64,000 nt of DNA, taken from Fervidicoccus fontis Kam940. Lineage in GTDB: Archaea; Thermoproteota; Thermoprotei_A; Sulfolobales; Fervidicoccaceae. A program made the translations under genes and the position numbers. Below are positions 8,244-17,059 of the stretch, piece after piece. Position 1 is the stretch's first letter. Every line of letters starts with the position of its first letter. A model generated the notes under the pieces. The model made no database searches. It was given only the letters and a program-made list of their open reading frames with translations, and was not told the DNA's origin. Location: the NCBI RefSeq assembly GCF_000258425.1, contig NC_017461.1:248001-312000 (forward strand), written 5' to 3'.

Positions 8244-8583
8244 ACAAACTGTTTTGAGTTTCATAAAAGTTTATATTTTGATGTTAATGTTTTTTTGCTA
8301 TTTATAAATCTCTCCGCATTTGATTTCTAGAGTTGAGCTGCTCTGTGAAGGGAAAAGAGCTCTTCCAGAGAGCAGCGATAAGAAGATTGTAGAATTTCTT
8401 TGGATGCTTCGCGATAAAATCTATAGAGCCCTCAGATGCTTTAGGATATTGTTGCATGCATAAACATGTTCTCCAAATACCTTGCTCTCGAAAGCCTTTA
8501 AGCCATATGCAGAACCAAGAAGGGATGCAGGAGAATAGAGATGATAGGATGATATCGATCTATAGGAACTTATATGAAACTTG
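8244..8583. mobile_element. 340-bp element with terminal inverted repeats, copy A
   Basis: One end reads GACAAACT-like ACAAACTGTTTTGAGTTTCA (8244-8263) and continues AAAAGTTTATA; the other end, read inward on the minus strand from about 8583, is CAAGTTTCATATAAGTTCC. These match as imperfect terminal inverted repeats. A second copy in the opposite orientation is at 39372-39694 and is nearly identical over most of its length. On the minus strand broken reading frames resembling protein (KVFGEHVYACNNILKHLR; then IAKHPKKFYNLLIAALWK in another frame) suggest a decayed, internally deleted insertion sequence or MITE. It accounts for most of the gene-free stretch 8190-8662. Confidence 0.75.
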
Positions 8584-8662
8584 ACACCCTCTCAGTATTA
8601 TTAGATGCAAATTTAAATAACTTCTTGTTTCTTAATTACATGCTTTAAAAAGTTTTTGAATT

Positions 8663-8905
8663 TTAAATTCTTTCAACATGAATCGCTACAACTGGGCAGG
8701 ATTCTTCGGCTCTCTTTGCGCATTCATAAAGCTCCTCGGGAATTTCACCTTCAGAAATTTCATCTGTCAACTTCATTGAATATTTATCGATAACTCTATT
8801 TTTACCATTATCTGAACCTAGTTGAAATATTTCGCTACAAACTGTAGGTGCGACACCACAAGCTATACAAGTTCTTCTATCGACTATAACTCTAATTTTT
8901 CCCAT
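8663..8905 (-). CDS. single-cluster ferredoxin
   Basis: 80 residues. Cys13 and Cys16 (TCIACG), Cys23, Cys62 and Cys70 (ESCPVVAI) are laid out as in single-cluster archaeal ferredoxins, where the last CP cysteine completes the cluster and two others can form a disulfide. The position that normally holds the third ligand (Cys of CxxCxxC) is Ala19. The protein carries electrons, possibly for 2-oxoacid:ferredoxin oxidoreductases, one of which is partly encoded at the right end of the window. The ATG is preceded by GGGGACAAAA. Confidence 0.8.
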   Translation of the reverse strand: MGKIRVIVDRRTCIACGVAPTVCSEIFQLGSDNGKNRVIDKYSMKLTDEISEGEIPEELYECAKRAEESCPVVAIHVERI

Positions 8906-9008
8906 TTTTGTCCCCTTTTTTATATTATTAAATAATAAGGTTATATTTTAATTTTTGTCTTTAAAAAAACTTTAAAAAAGATCTTTTTGAAGATCTCAAG
9001 CTGGAAAA

Positions 9009-9616
9009 TTAGCTTTTTACTTGATAGGTTTCAATAATATAACCATAAAAGCCGGAAAGAAGCATCTGAATAGCAAAAGATGCTATAATTAAAGACATGA
9101 ACTTTCCCAAACCGTTAATAAATGTAGGTCCTAAAAGTCTCAATAATGCAATCGATACTATCAACGTTAAATATACGAAAAAGCAAGACAAATACGCAGC
9201 TAAAAGAGTATTAATGATTCCATGCAGTTCTCCGAATATAATAAGTGACGTCATAGTTCCCGGGCCTATGATCAAAGGTGTTGCTATTGGAACGACTATC
9301 AAATCTCCTGTTTCTACCTCTTTTGGCTTATGTCCCGTAGTCAAAGTGTCAATAGCTACAGTAAGAAGAATTATCCCTCCTGCAATCTTTAAGCTATAAT
9401 ATGAGATGCCAAAAAAAGAAAGTATATATCCGCCAGCTAAAACAAAAATTGTACTGAGAAAAAGAATAGTCAAAAAGACCTTATTTGTTATTGAAAAGAA
9501 ACCCTCTCTCTGATTGCTTTCGACTAGGTCAGTAAATTTAGGTATAGCTACTAACGGATTCATTACAGCATAGAGCTGTAAAGACAAAACTATTATTTCA
9601 CTTGCTGAAATATTCA
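9009..9616 (-). CDS. MarC family integral membrane protein
   Basis: About 202 residues with six hydrophobic segments. The N-terminus ASEIIVLSLQLYAVMNPLVAIPKFTDLV and the mid-protein IPIATPLIIGPGTMTSLIIF carry the two NP/GP motifs of the MarC/YhgN family. The function of the family is unclear; the name derives from an old link with multiple antibiotic resistance that was not confirmed. Start ATG 9616 follows GGTGA by eight bases; the GTG at 9629 is part of that ribosome binding site. Confidence 0.88.
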
Positions 9617-9816
9617 TATATATGCTCACCTTTTTTCTTTAAAAATAATTTTGTGCATCTTAAATTTTTAGCTTTTCAAACAAAAATATTCGTACTAGTA
9701 TTCATTTCGCATTAATGAGGTTTTTAAATTATTGTGCAATTTCTTTATAAAGAAAAAAAGAATAAATTTTAATAATATTATTTCTACGCAAGTTTATAGA
9801 AATTTGGTGAATCCAT

Positions 9817-10674
9817 ATGTGTAGGTTGTTTGGATTTATAGGAGATCCTGGGTTTGAAGATACCCTTTATAAACCAACATTACATGCATTTGTATCCTCC
9901 AGTTATGAAGATCCGTACGCTGCCAATATTTTCAAAAGGGCTAACTTTTCTCATAAAGAAGGTTGGGGGGTATTTACAGCATTAATAAACGGGAGAAAGG
10001 TCTCATATAGCATAAGAAAAAGTTTGCATCCAGTATACATAGATAAGCCTAATGATAAGCTTTTAAATAGCGAAGATGAGAGATACTACCGTCCATTTGC
10101 AGTTAAAATTTTTCATGCAAGAGCTACAAGCGAAAAATCAACGGTCAATATATTAAATGTTCAGCCATTTGAATTCATGACCACATCTGGTTCAAGACTG
10201 ATTATAGCACATAATGGTGCAGTAGACAAGCAAAAACTTATTGGAATGATCGACGAAAAAGAAAGCTATAAAAAAATATTTGAAAAGTATAGCGACACAT
10301 ATGTGATGGGAAAATATTTATCATCTATAATTCAAGATGATATAAAACATGAACAAATAAAAAACCTTAAAGAGTTTACTCTTTCCGCTTTGAATATCTC
10401 TTTAGTTCTTCTAAATGAAGAAAAAATACAGGTTGTGTTCGGAAACTATTACGTAAACGACGAAGAAAAAGATTACTATAAACTATATGTCAAAAACTTA
10501 AGAGATGCGCTGGTGTTTTCTTCATCTACTGCTGTAGATTTTTACTTAAGCGCAGATGACAAGCAAAACTCTGGATGGTTTACACTAAATAATGGCGACT
10601 TTTATAAGTTTGAAGTGAATTATTCTAAAAAAATACCAAAGCTTGAAGATTTGACTGTATTTAACATTAGATAA
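9817..10674 (+). CDS. class II glutamine amidotransferase domain protein
   Basis: 285 residues. Starts MCRLFGFIG, so Cys2 becomes the N-terminal nucleophile after Met removal; further class II motifs are HARATSEKSTVNILNVQPF and LIIAHNGAV. It is a stand-alone Ntn-hydrolase glutaminase domain of the YafJ type, with no fused synthase, so the acceptor partner is unknown. GGTGA precedes ATG 9817 by eight bases. Confidence 0.87.
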   Translation: MCRLFGFIGDPGFEDTLYKPTLHAFVSSSYEDPYAANIFKRANFSHKEGWGVFTALINGRKVSYSIRKSLHPVYIDKPNDKLLNSEDERYYRPFAVKIFHARATSEKSTVNILNVQPFEFMTTSGSRLIIAHNGAVDKQKLIGMIDEKESYKKIFEKYSDTYVMGKYLSSIIQDDIKHEQIKNLKEFTLSALNISLVLLNEEKIQVVFGNYYVNDEEKDYYKLYVKNLRDALVFSSSTAVDFYLSADDKQNSGWFTLNNGDFYKFEVNYSKKIPKLEDLTVFNIR

Positions 10675-10677
10675 ATT

Positions 10678-11298
10678 TTAATATTTCTTTCTTATAGCAT
10701 TATAAGTCGAAAGTACATCTTCTATAAATCTATCTTTTTTGTATAAATATGCTGGGTGCCCAGAGCTTTCATATACTTTAAGCTTTCCATTTGGGAGAGA
10801 TTCTACAAATTTTTTAACCGAATCAAAATCGATTATCGTATCCTTTTCTCCTATAATCACGCAAACCGGAAAATTGTATTTGTTTAAAGAACTTAGTACA
10901 TATGTATCATCAGTTCCTACTGGGCCTATTAATAACAATCCTGAAACAGGGTTTGATGCGGAATATAAAAGAGCTAAATACCCTCCCATGCTAGCTCCAA
11001 CCAATAAAGGTGGTTTTAAATCTTTCTTTATTTTTTTAAGTGCTTCTTCCAAAAATGCCTCGTTTTTGTGCATATCTGTATCTTTTGGCTCGCAACTATT
11101 TTTTATGCCATAAGGCATATCCAAAGCAATGTAAGGTATTTTTTTCTCGTCAAAAATCTTAAATATCCCCACTTCATTCCATACATCGCTACTAAAGCTA
11201 TAACCATGTAATAAGACGATGGGACTATCTTCGAGATCTATATTGTCATATATGTAATTACACTGTGTCCTACCTACGCTGATTTTAGAGCTTTTCAA
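10678..11298 (-). CDS. alpha/beta hydrolase
   Basis: 206 residues. IVLLHGYSFSSDVW gives the oxyanion-hole HG motif, VGASMGGYLALLYS the nucleophile elbow with its Ser, GEKDTIIDF the likely acid, and SSGHPAYLY the catalytic His. No extra cap domain, so a small serine esterase or dienelactone-hydrolase-like enzyme; substrate unknown. It ends two bases from the end of the convergent amidotransferase gene. Confidence 0.85.
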   Translation of the reverse strand: MKSSKISVGRTQCNYIYDNIDLEDSPIVLLHGYSFSSDVWNEVGIFKIFDEKKIPYIALDMPYGIKNSCEPKDTDMHKNEAFLEEALKKIKKDLKPPLLVGASMGGYLALLYSASNPVSGLLLIGPVGTDDTYVLSSLNKYNFPVCVIIGEKDTIIDFDSVKKFVESLPNGKLKVYESSGHPAYLYKKDRFIEDVLSTYNAIRKKY

Positions 11299-11411
11299 TT
11301 TTGATCATCTTTTCTACAATAATTATATTAAATATTACATGTAAAATAAAAAATATTTTCGTCAAATTGCCTTAAATATATTGTAATATTTAAAGCAAAG
11401 GATTGATGAAT

Positions 11412-11789
11412 ATGCATGAAATAGCAATAGCCCAAGGAATTATAGAAGCTATTAAAGAAAAAGCTTTTCACGAAAAAATCAGCGAAGTAAAAGTATTATT
11501 TGGAGAGCTACAAAATATAGATATAAACATTGTTATGAATTACGTAACGATGACATTAGAATCATTAAACATAAAAGTAAAGCTTTCATATGAAATTCGG
11601 GAAGCCCGATTCAAATGTAACAAATGCGGTTATGAATGGAGTCTGAGCGATGTTAGTTTGAGCGAGGACGAAAGAGAAATGATACATTTTATGCCTGAAG
11701 CTGTACACACAGTAGTTTCATGTCCTAATTGTAAAAGCTCTGACTTCGAAGTTCTCGACGGAAAAAATGTTATGATGCTGGTGAGATAA
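11412..11789 (+). CDS. hypA: hydrogenase/nickel maturation protein HypA
   Basis: 125 residues from ATG 11412. This start is favoured because HypA needs His2 directly after Met to bind nickel (MHEIAIAQ); upstream in-frame TTG 11403 and ATG 11406 would bury it. The structural zinc site is formed by Cys69, Cys72, Cys104 and Cys107, with a long insert between the two pairs as in archaeal HypA. HypA delivers Ni to [NiFe]-hydrogenase. The next gene, one base downstream, is a Mrp-type ATPase, the arrangement known from Thermococcus where it replaces HypB. Confidence 0.92.
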   Translation: MHEIAIAQGIIEAIKEKAFHEKISEVKVLFGELQNIDINIVMNYVTMTLESLNIKVKLSYEIREARFKCNKCGYEWSLSDVSLSEDEREMIHFMPEAVHTVVSCPNCKSSDFEVLDGKNVMMLVR

Positions 11790-11790
11790 T

Positions 11791-12555
11791 TTGAGTCAGA
11801 AATTAATAGATCCCAGAATATTCGGGATAAGAACCAAGACAGCTAATGTAAAAAATATTATTGGAATAGTGAGCAGTAAAGGAGGTGTAGGGAAAACAAC
11901 CATTTCTACCCTCTTAGCAATAGCACTTAATGAGCTAGGTTTAAAAACAGGGCTTTTAGATCTCGATTTGACCAATCCTAATACGCATTTAATATTAGGA
12001 GCTGACATGAAAATTAACTTCGAAGAAGAAAATGGGATAAAACCAGTAATTATAAATGAGATAAAGTACTTCTCTCCTGTCATTTTAACAGAAGGAAGAA
12101 TTTCCCCTTTAAGAGGAAGAGAAATAGATAGCGCATTAAAAGAACTTCTTTCTATACTCGACTGGGGAAGTCTCGATTTTCTAATAATTGACACCCCTCC
12201 TGGAATGTCGGATGAGCTATATGACTTGATAGAATTGCTTCCCCAGATAAAATTGATATTAGTATCTTCTCCTGACAAATTATCTTTGGAAAGCATCAAG
12301 AATATGATTAAAAATTTGGAAAAAGAAAATGCAAAAATTTTGGGAATTGTAGTGAACTTGTATAGAACAACCTTCGATGCTTATAAAAACCATAAAGAAT
12401 TATTAAATAAAGGATTAAAGATGCTAAAGCTTATCTCGTATGACGATACTTTTATTTTTTCATTAGGATCAATAGACAAAGTTAAAAACACAACAGTATT
12501 TAAAGAAGTTTATGATATCGCTCTCGAAATATTAAAAGAAGCCAGAAAAGACTGA
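11791..12555 (+). CDS. Mrp/MinD-type ATPase, likely HypA partner (HypB-type role)
   Basis: 254 residues from TTG 11791. It has the deviant Walker A SSKGGVGKTT, switch I/II stretches LDLDLTNPNTH and LIIDTPPGMSDE, typical of SIMIBI-class Mrp/ParA ATPases. In Thermococcus kodakarensis an ATPase of this kind acts with HypA in nickel insertion (established knowledge). Here the direct hypA neighbour makes the same role likely. No classical HypB GTPase or His-rich N-terminus is present. An iron-sulfur cluster carrier role (ApbC/Nbp35-like) is the alternative. Confidence 0.85.
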   Translation: MSQKLIDPRIFGIRTKTANVKNIIGIVSSKGGVGKTTISTLLAIALNELGLKTGLLDLDLTNPNTHLILGADMKINFEEENGIKPVIINEIKYFSPVILTEGRISPLRGREIDSALKELLSILDWGSLDFLIIDTPPGMSDELYDLIELLPQIKLILVSSPDKLSLESIKNMIKNLEKENAKILGIVVNLYRTTFDAYKNHKELLNKGLKMLKLISYDDTFIFSLGSIDKVKNTTVFKEVYDIALEILKEARKD

Positions 12556-12565
12556 GGTATTTGAT

Positions 12566-13096
12566 ATGAAGCTTAAGGACATATTATATATAGCAGTAAT
12601 TGCTGCTGGGTATGCTGGATTAACTGTTTTAATCGCTCCAATAGCATATGGTCCAATTCAGGTGAGGATTAGCGATATTTTTTTAGTGCTTCCGTTCAAC
12701 AAAAAGTTCGGAACAAAGGCTATTTGGGGGCTTACTATTGGCACGTTCATTGCAAATTTAAATTCTCCATATAACCCATATGACCTTATCCTGGGAACTA
12801 CTGCTTCTTTCATTTCAGCTCTTGCTATCTATCTTTGTGGCAAGTATATCAAGAATAGAAAAGTAGGACTTATAGCTGGAATTGCTGCATCCATTGTAAT
12901 TGTGGACTTTTTCATAGCCTTTTTGCTCCTAAACTATATATTTAAAGTACCTCTAGGTATAAGCATGCTTGGCGTTACTATAGGTCAAATAATATCTGTA
13001 GGTATAGGTGGATATCTACTAGCTATAGGGCTAGAAAAGAAGTTTCCAGAAGAAGGTGAGCAACAAATTGCTGAAAGTCTCCAATCTAACAGTTGA
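12566..13096 (+). CDS. QueT-like substrate-binding (S) component of an ECF transporter
   Basis: 176 residues with about five membrane segments. The N-terminal stretch IAPIAYGPIQVRISDIFLVLPF matches the QueT family, whose bacterial members are predicted to take up a queuosine precursor. In archaea, the related 7-deazaguanine preQ0 feeds archaeosine in tRNA, so salvage of such a base is a reasonable inference. The energising ATPase and T component follow with overlapping ends, which makes a complete dedicated ECF module. GAGGTAT precedes ATG 12566. Confidence 0.8.
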   Translation: MKLKDILYIAVIAAGYAGLTVLIAPIAYGPIQVRISDIFLVLPFNKKFGTKAIWGLTIGTFIANLNSPYNPYDLILGTTASFISALAIYLCGKYIKNRKVGLIAGIAASIVIVDFFIAFLLLNYIFKVPLGISMLGVTIGQIISVGIGGYLLAIGLEKKFPEEGEQQIAESLQSNS

Positions 13097-13778
13097 ATTT
13101 TTTAAAAAAGTGGCTTTAGAAGATATAACTCTTGAACTTCCCCCAGGAGTGCATGCGATTTTGGGACCGAATTCCAGCGGAAAATCGACTCTACTGAAAG
13201 CGATTGCCTCTTTAATTCCAATAAAAAAGGGAGAAGTTATATATGATGGAATTTCAATCTCTAAACTTCCGCCCAAAAAAAGAGCTCAAATTGTTGGATA
13301 TTGTTGGCAAAATCCGTATCAAGGTTTTTTTGAAGATAGTGTGAAGAGGGAAATCGAGTTTATCCTCAAAAATACAAACGCAAAAGCCTCCGAAGAAGTC
13401 TTAGAAATACTTGGTGTAAATAAGCTATACGAAAAAAATCCATTTAGGCTAAGCGGAGGAGAAGCTAGAAGAGTGAGCATTGCTAGTATAGTTGTCGCTG
13501 ATCAACCGATAATACTGCTTGATGAACCTTTCAATGATATGGATTTGGATGGTTATTTATCTATAGTAAATCTTTTAAGCTTTTTCAGAAAAAGAAACAA
13601 GACCGTTATTATAGCTTTAAACAATTCTATGCACCTTAATTTAGTTAAACCTGATGATGTATTTGTTATATACAGTGGAAGGATCGTTGAAAAGACGACT
13701 CTTAGAGAATTGAATGATGATGTCTTAGAAAAGTACAATATTGTAACGAGGAAGCTGATCCTTGAATCCGCTTGCTGA
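13068..13778 (+). CDS. ECF transporter ATPase (A component)
   Basis: About 236 residues. Walker A AILGPNSSGKSTLL, Q loop YCWQNPYQGFF, signature RLSGGEARRVSIA and Walker B IILLDEPFNDMD. The switch position that is His in nearly all ABC ATPases reads IIALNNSM, with Asn instead. Only one ATPase gene is present, so it presumably works as a homodimer. AAGGTGAG lies seven bases before TTG 13068, while GTG 13056 is inside that site. It overlaps the S-component gene by 29 bases and the T-component gene by 17. Confidence 0.85.
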   Translation: MLKVSNLTVEFFKKVALEDITLELPPGVHAILGPNSSGKSTLLKAIASLIPIKKGEVIYDGISISKLPPKKRAQIVGYCWQNPYQGFFEDSVKREIEFILKNTNAKASEEVLEILGVNKLYEKNPFRLSGGEARRVSIASIVVADQPIILLDEPFNDMDLDGYLSIVNLLSFFRKRNKTVIIALNNSMHLNLVKPDDVFVIYSGRIVEKTTLRELNDDVLEKYNIVTRKLILESAC

Positions 13779-14343
13779 GGTTATAAAAGCCAAAGAAATA
13801 GATACTTGGCTACATAAAGAAAAATCTTTTTATTTAAAGATTTTCTTGCTATTTTTTACAGTTTTCGGAGCCTTTTATCCAAATAGAATAGATGTTATGA
13901 TTTTTGATTCTATTTTGCTAGCATCTTTATTTATTTCTGGAAAGCTTTACGATCTTTTTATCAGTTTGATATTTTTATATTCAATGACTATTCTTCCAAT
14001 TGAGCTGATAAGCTTTTTAAGTGGAACGAATGTTAGTTATCTTATATTTCTAGCAATTTACACCCTTTCCACTGTTCTTTCTTTTTTCTTATTTACTTCG
14101 ACGACAAAAAATGAAACGATCGAAGAGAAGATTAAAATAAAAGTGCTTATATATTCTTTCAATTTCATTTATTATGCAATTTATGAGCTCCAAGAAATAA
14201 TAAACAGTTTTAAAGTAAGAGGATATCAAGTTTCTTATTTAAAACCTTGGAAAGCTGTTCCTATTTTGGTAAGCTATGTATATTTATTGTCGCAAAGACT
14301 AGACATGATAGAAATTTCAGTTGAAGCGAGAGGTGGAGATTGA
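13762..14343 (+). CDS. ECF transporter transmembrane (T) component
   Basis: 193 residues from TTG 13762. Four to five hydrophobic segments, then the two coupling-helix signatures of EcfT/CbiQ proteins: FKVRGYQV and ISVEARGGD at the very C-terminus, which dock on the ATPases. The family is usually 220-270 aa, so this is a compact member. It completes the S-A-T operon 12566-14343. Confidence 0.82.
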   Translation: MNPLAEVIKAKEIDTWLHKEKSFYLKIFLLFFTVFGAFYPNRIDVMIFDSILLASLFISGKLYDLFISLIFLYSMTILPIELISFLSGTNVSYLIFLAIYTLSTVLSFFLFTSTTKNETIEEKIKIKVLIYSFNFIYYAIYELQEIINSFKVRGYQVSYLKPWKAVPILVSYVYLLSQRLDMIEISVEARGGD

Positions 14344-14433
14344 ACATATTTATTTATAAAAATAACTCATTAAATATTGGTATTACAAAGCTGAAAAGTA
14401 TATTAAATTGATGCTGTTTATCAATAATTTTAA

Positions 14434-14509
14434 GGGCCCGTAGCCTAGCCAGGATCAAGGTACCGGCCTTCGGAGCCGGGGATCCCGGGTTCAAATCCCG
14501 GCGGGCCCG
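14434..14509 (+). tRNA. tRNA-Arg (UCG)
   Basis: Acceptor GGGCCCG (14434-14440) pairs with CGGGCCC (14502-14508); discriminator G14509; no encoded CCA. Anticodon stem CCGGC/GCCGG encloses CTTCGGA with anticodon TCG at 14470-14472, reading CGA. T arm CCGGG-TTCAAAT-CCCGG is perfect. No intron. A TATA-like AGTATATTAAA lies about 30 bases upstream. Confidence 0.95.
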
Positions 14510-14996
14510 CATGAATTTTTCTTTTCAAATTTTTATTAGTTTTTTTAAATGACTTGCCGAATAGCTGTTGGAAAGAGTAATACGGATAAAAATATTTTTC
14601 TCTAATTTTTATCAAAAAAGACTTCACGTAATAAAGTATATTCTTTTAATAATTTATTAATGAGAAATGCCTAGACAAACTATTTTGAGTTCCATATAAG
14701 CTTATAAGTTCGGTATCAAATTATATCAAGACCTATGAAGCTCGAACCCCTAAGAATTAAATTCCTCTTTTCTCCTAATATAATGTTAGATTTATTTTAT
14801 TTATATTTGCTAATAAAATTAGCAAACTTTTATAATTATAAATAATATAAAATATTATAATAAGGTTAGTATTTTAAAAATCTTGTGCGAGTTATAAAAG
14901 AAAAATTAGAGAAAAGTTTTTATATCATGATGAAATATTTTCTAAAATCTTAAGATCCAAAAATAAAAATTTCAATCAATAAGATGGGGAAAATGG
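14510..14996. other. 487-bp gene-free region between tRNA-Arg and the permease
   Basis: Apart from the solitary repeat end at 14675-14706 and the promoter region of the permease gene, I see no coding frame, RNA or repeat. It is very AT-rich, and a TATA-like TTTTTATATC occurs at about 14917-14926. Confidence 0.6.
14675..14706 (+). repeat. solitary terminal repeat of the 340-bp element
   Basis: ACAAACTATTTTGAGTTCCA followed by TATAAGCTTATA matches the left terminal repeat of the elements at 8244 and 39694 with a handful of substitutions. The rest of an element cannot be found beside it, so it looks like the scar of an older, largely deleted copy. Confidence 0.6.
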
Positions 14997-16829
14997 ATGG
15001 ATAATCCTTCAAATAATAGTTCATCAGAAAAAACACAGACGGAAAAAAGTTCACAGCCAAAATTGAAAAAAGTTTTGACTTTTACTGATATTTTCTTGGT
15101 TTCTCTAACAGGAATGATCGGTTCTGCGTGGCTTTTTTCCGCTTTAGGAGCATTAAACTATATGGGACCTGCTGCTATACTTTCTTGGATAGTTGCAGCT
15201 ATTTTGTTTGTTTTCATGATAGTGACATTTGCAGAGCTCGGGGGTCTATTTCCTTATAGCGGAGGAATCGCTAGATATAACCACTACACACATGGGCCAA
15301 TCAGCAATTTCTTTTTGAGTTGGGCATATCTAATTAGTTCAATAACCACTTCACCTGTTGAAGCTGTCGCTATTGTTGAATATTCCAGTGCATGGTTGAA
15401 ATGGGCCTGGAACCCCGAGAAAAACGTTCTTACTCCTGAAGGCATGGGTCTAGCGGCGCTTTTGATAATTTTCTTCTTTATAATTCAGTATATAGGTGTC
15501 AGCACTTACCAATGGTTCAACAGAATTATAACAGCGCTAAAATTTGTAATCCCAGTTTTGACGATAATTTTGATATTTACGATGTACTTTGATGGAAGGA
15601 ATTTTATGGGATTACCAGGAGGATTTTTCCCATTTGGAGCAGCAAGCATTTTAACAGGTTCAATAATCAGCGGTGTAGTATTTGCTTATGAAGGATTTGA
15701 AGAAGGACTTATGTATGCTGGAGAGGCTAAAAATCCGCAGAGAGATGTCCCATTAGGTATAATAACAGCATTGTTTGTAGTTGCAGCTATCTACATCCTC
15801 CTTCAGGTAGCTTATATAGGGGGCATAAACTGGTCTGCAGCAAGAGTATCTCCAGGAGATTGGACAGGGCTTTATAATGCTTGGGGATCCTCTCCATTTT
15901 ACTATGAACTAGTTTCGACAGGCGTTCCTCTGTTGGTCGGATTTGCAGTAATAATCGCTATTGATGCAATACTTTCCCCTGCTGGCACATTTGCAGCGTA
16001 TGTAGGAAGTACTGCTAGGCAAATATTTGCGATGGCAAAAATTGGATATCTGCCAGAAATTTTTGGGAGTATTCACAAGAAGTACAGAACTCCATGGGTC
16101 GCTTTGATCTTTTCAACTATTATTGCCATCATATTCTTAATGCCATTCCCAACTTGGTATAGTATAATGAGCGTTTCAGTTTCTGCAGCTGTTTATTCCT
16201 ACATGACCGGCGGAATTACAGCACATGCACTGAAAAAACTTGTGCCAGATCTTAAAAGACCATATAAGACTCCATTTTGGCAGTTGTTCTATCCTGCCGC
16301 CTTCGTTGTAGCATCTCTATTCGTTTACTGGTCTGGCTGGAGCGTAGTAAATGTAATCATTGAAGTTTTGCTAATAGGATTGCCCCTGCTATTTTTAGGT
16401 CCTTATGGAAAGAAGTTGTCTGTTTCCAGATCGTTCATTTATGCGATATCATTATTTGTATGGATCGGTACAGGATCTGCAATAGGACTTTACTATTATG
16501 TATTGGATGGAATGGGAATTCAAGGGTTCATCATATACTGGTCATTAGTGTCTTTGATACAGATCATAACCCTTTCTCTAATATGGTTAAAGACAAAATC
16601 CCCAGATATAAAAGCGTCGTCTTGGCTCATCATATATAACATAGTCATAGGAATCGTCTCTTACATAGGTAGTTTAGGAGCCCTTTCATCGCCACTCTTG
16701 CCAGTACCATATGATATAATTGTAATGATAATAGTCTCTTTGCTAGTATACTATATAGGTTTGAAAGTAGCATACAAAACTGAAGATCTAGAAAAAATAG
16801 AGAAAACAGGTATTGTCCCAGAGGAGTAA
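14997..16829 (+). CDS. APC superfamily amino acid permease
   Basis: 610 residues with about 14 hydrophobic segments. The first reads VSLTGMIGSAWLFSALGAL, with the GxIGS turn that binds the substrate alpha-amino/carboxyl group in APC transporters; later FAYEGFEEGLMYAGEAKNPQRDVPLGI is the conserved unwound helix 6 and following loop. About 25 hydrophilic residues lead the protein. It is longer than most bacterial members (450-500), with extra C-terminal helices. Imports amino acids or amines by proton or ion coupling. GGGGA precedes ATG 14997. Confidence 0.88.
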   Translation: MDNPSNNSSSEKTQTEKSSQPKLKKVLTFTDIFLVSLTGMIGSAWLFSALGALNYMGPAAILSWIVAAILFVFMIVTFAELGGLFPYSGGIARYNHYTHGPISNFFLSWAYLISSITTSPVEAVAIVEYSSAWLKWAWNPEKNVLTPEGMGLAALLIIFFFIIQYIGVSTYQWFNRIITALKFVIPVLTIILIFTMYFDGRNFMGLPGGFFPFGAASILTGSIISGVVFAYEGFEEGLMYAGEAKNPQRDVPLGIITALFVVAAIYILLQVAYIGGINWSAARVSPGDWTGLYNAWGSSPFYYELVSTGVPLLVGFAVIIAIDAILSPAGTFAAYVGSTARQIFAMAKIGYLPEIFGSIHKKYRTPWVALIFSTIIAIIFLMPFPTWYSIMSVSVSAAVYSYMTGGITAHALKKLVPDLKRPYKTPFWQLFYPAAFVVASLFVYWSGWSVVNVIIEVLLIGLPLLFLGPYGKKLSVSRSFIYAISLFVWIGTGSAIGLYYYVLDGMGIQGFIIYWSLVSLIQIITLSLIWLKTKSPDIKASSWLIIYNIVIGIVSYIGSLGALSSPLLPVPYDIIVMIIVSLLVYYIGLKVAYKTEDLEKIEKTGIVPEE

Positions 16830-17059
16830 TTTAATTTTTCAATTTCTTTTTTTAATTTATAGCTGAAAGCCTAATTTTTCTGGGAAAAAATAAAAAGCTT
16901 ATACTTTTTATTTTATTTTCAGTTTTGATACTAAGTACTAAAAAGTGTGTATTCATTGAATGAAAGGTTGTTTCTAGAAAAAAAGTTAGGAGATAATGAT
17001 AAATTTTCAAAGGAGGATCTCTGATCACGCCACTTCCCTACAGATGAAGGATATAAAAA

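Noticed and set aside
11796-12299. 167-codon minus-strand ORF opposite the Mrp-type ATPase
   Set aside because: Antisense shadow of a well-supported gene; composition and lack of ribosome binding site do not support coding. The same holds for other long antisense frames, such as 40641-41048 and 52719-53087.
14445-14627. Minus-strand ORF of 60 codons overlapping tRNA-Arg
   Set aside because: Its C-terminal AGPPGFEPGIPGSEG is the well-known false translation of the tRNA complement.
16991-17024. Possible C/D sRNA (AATGATAA ... CTGA) before the pyrD stop
   Set aside because: Box C is off consensus, the distance to CTGA is 19 rather than 12 bases, and no C'/D pair with the right spacing follows.
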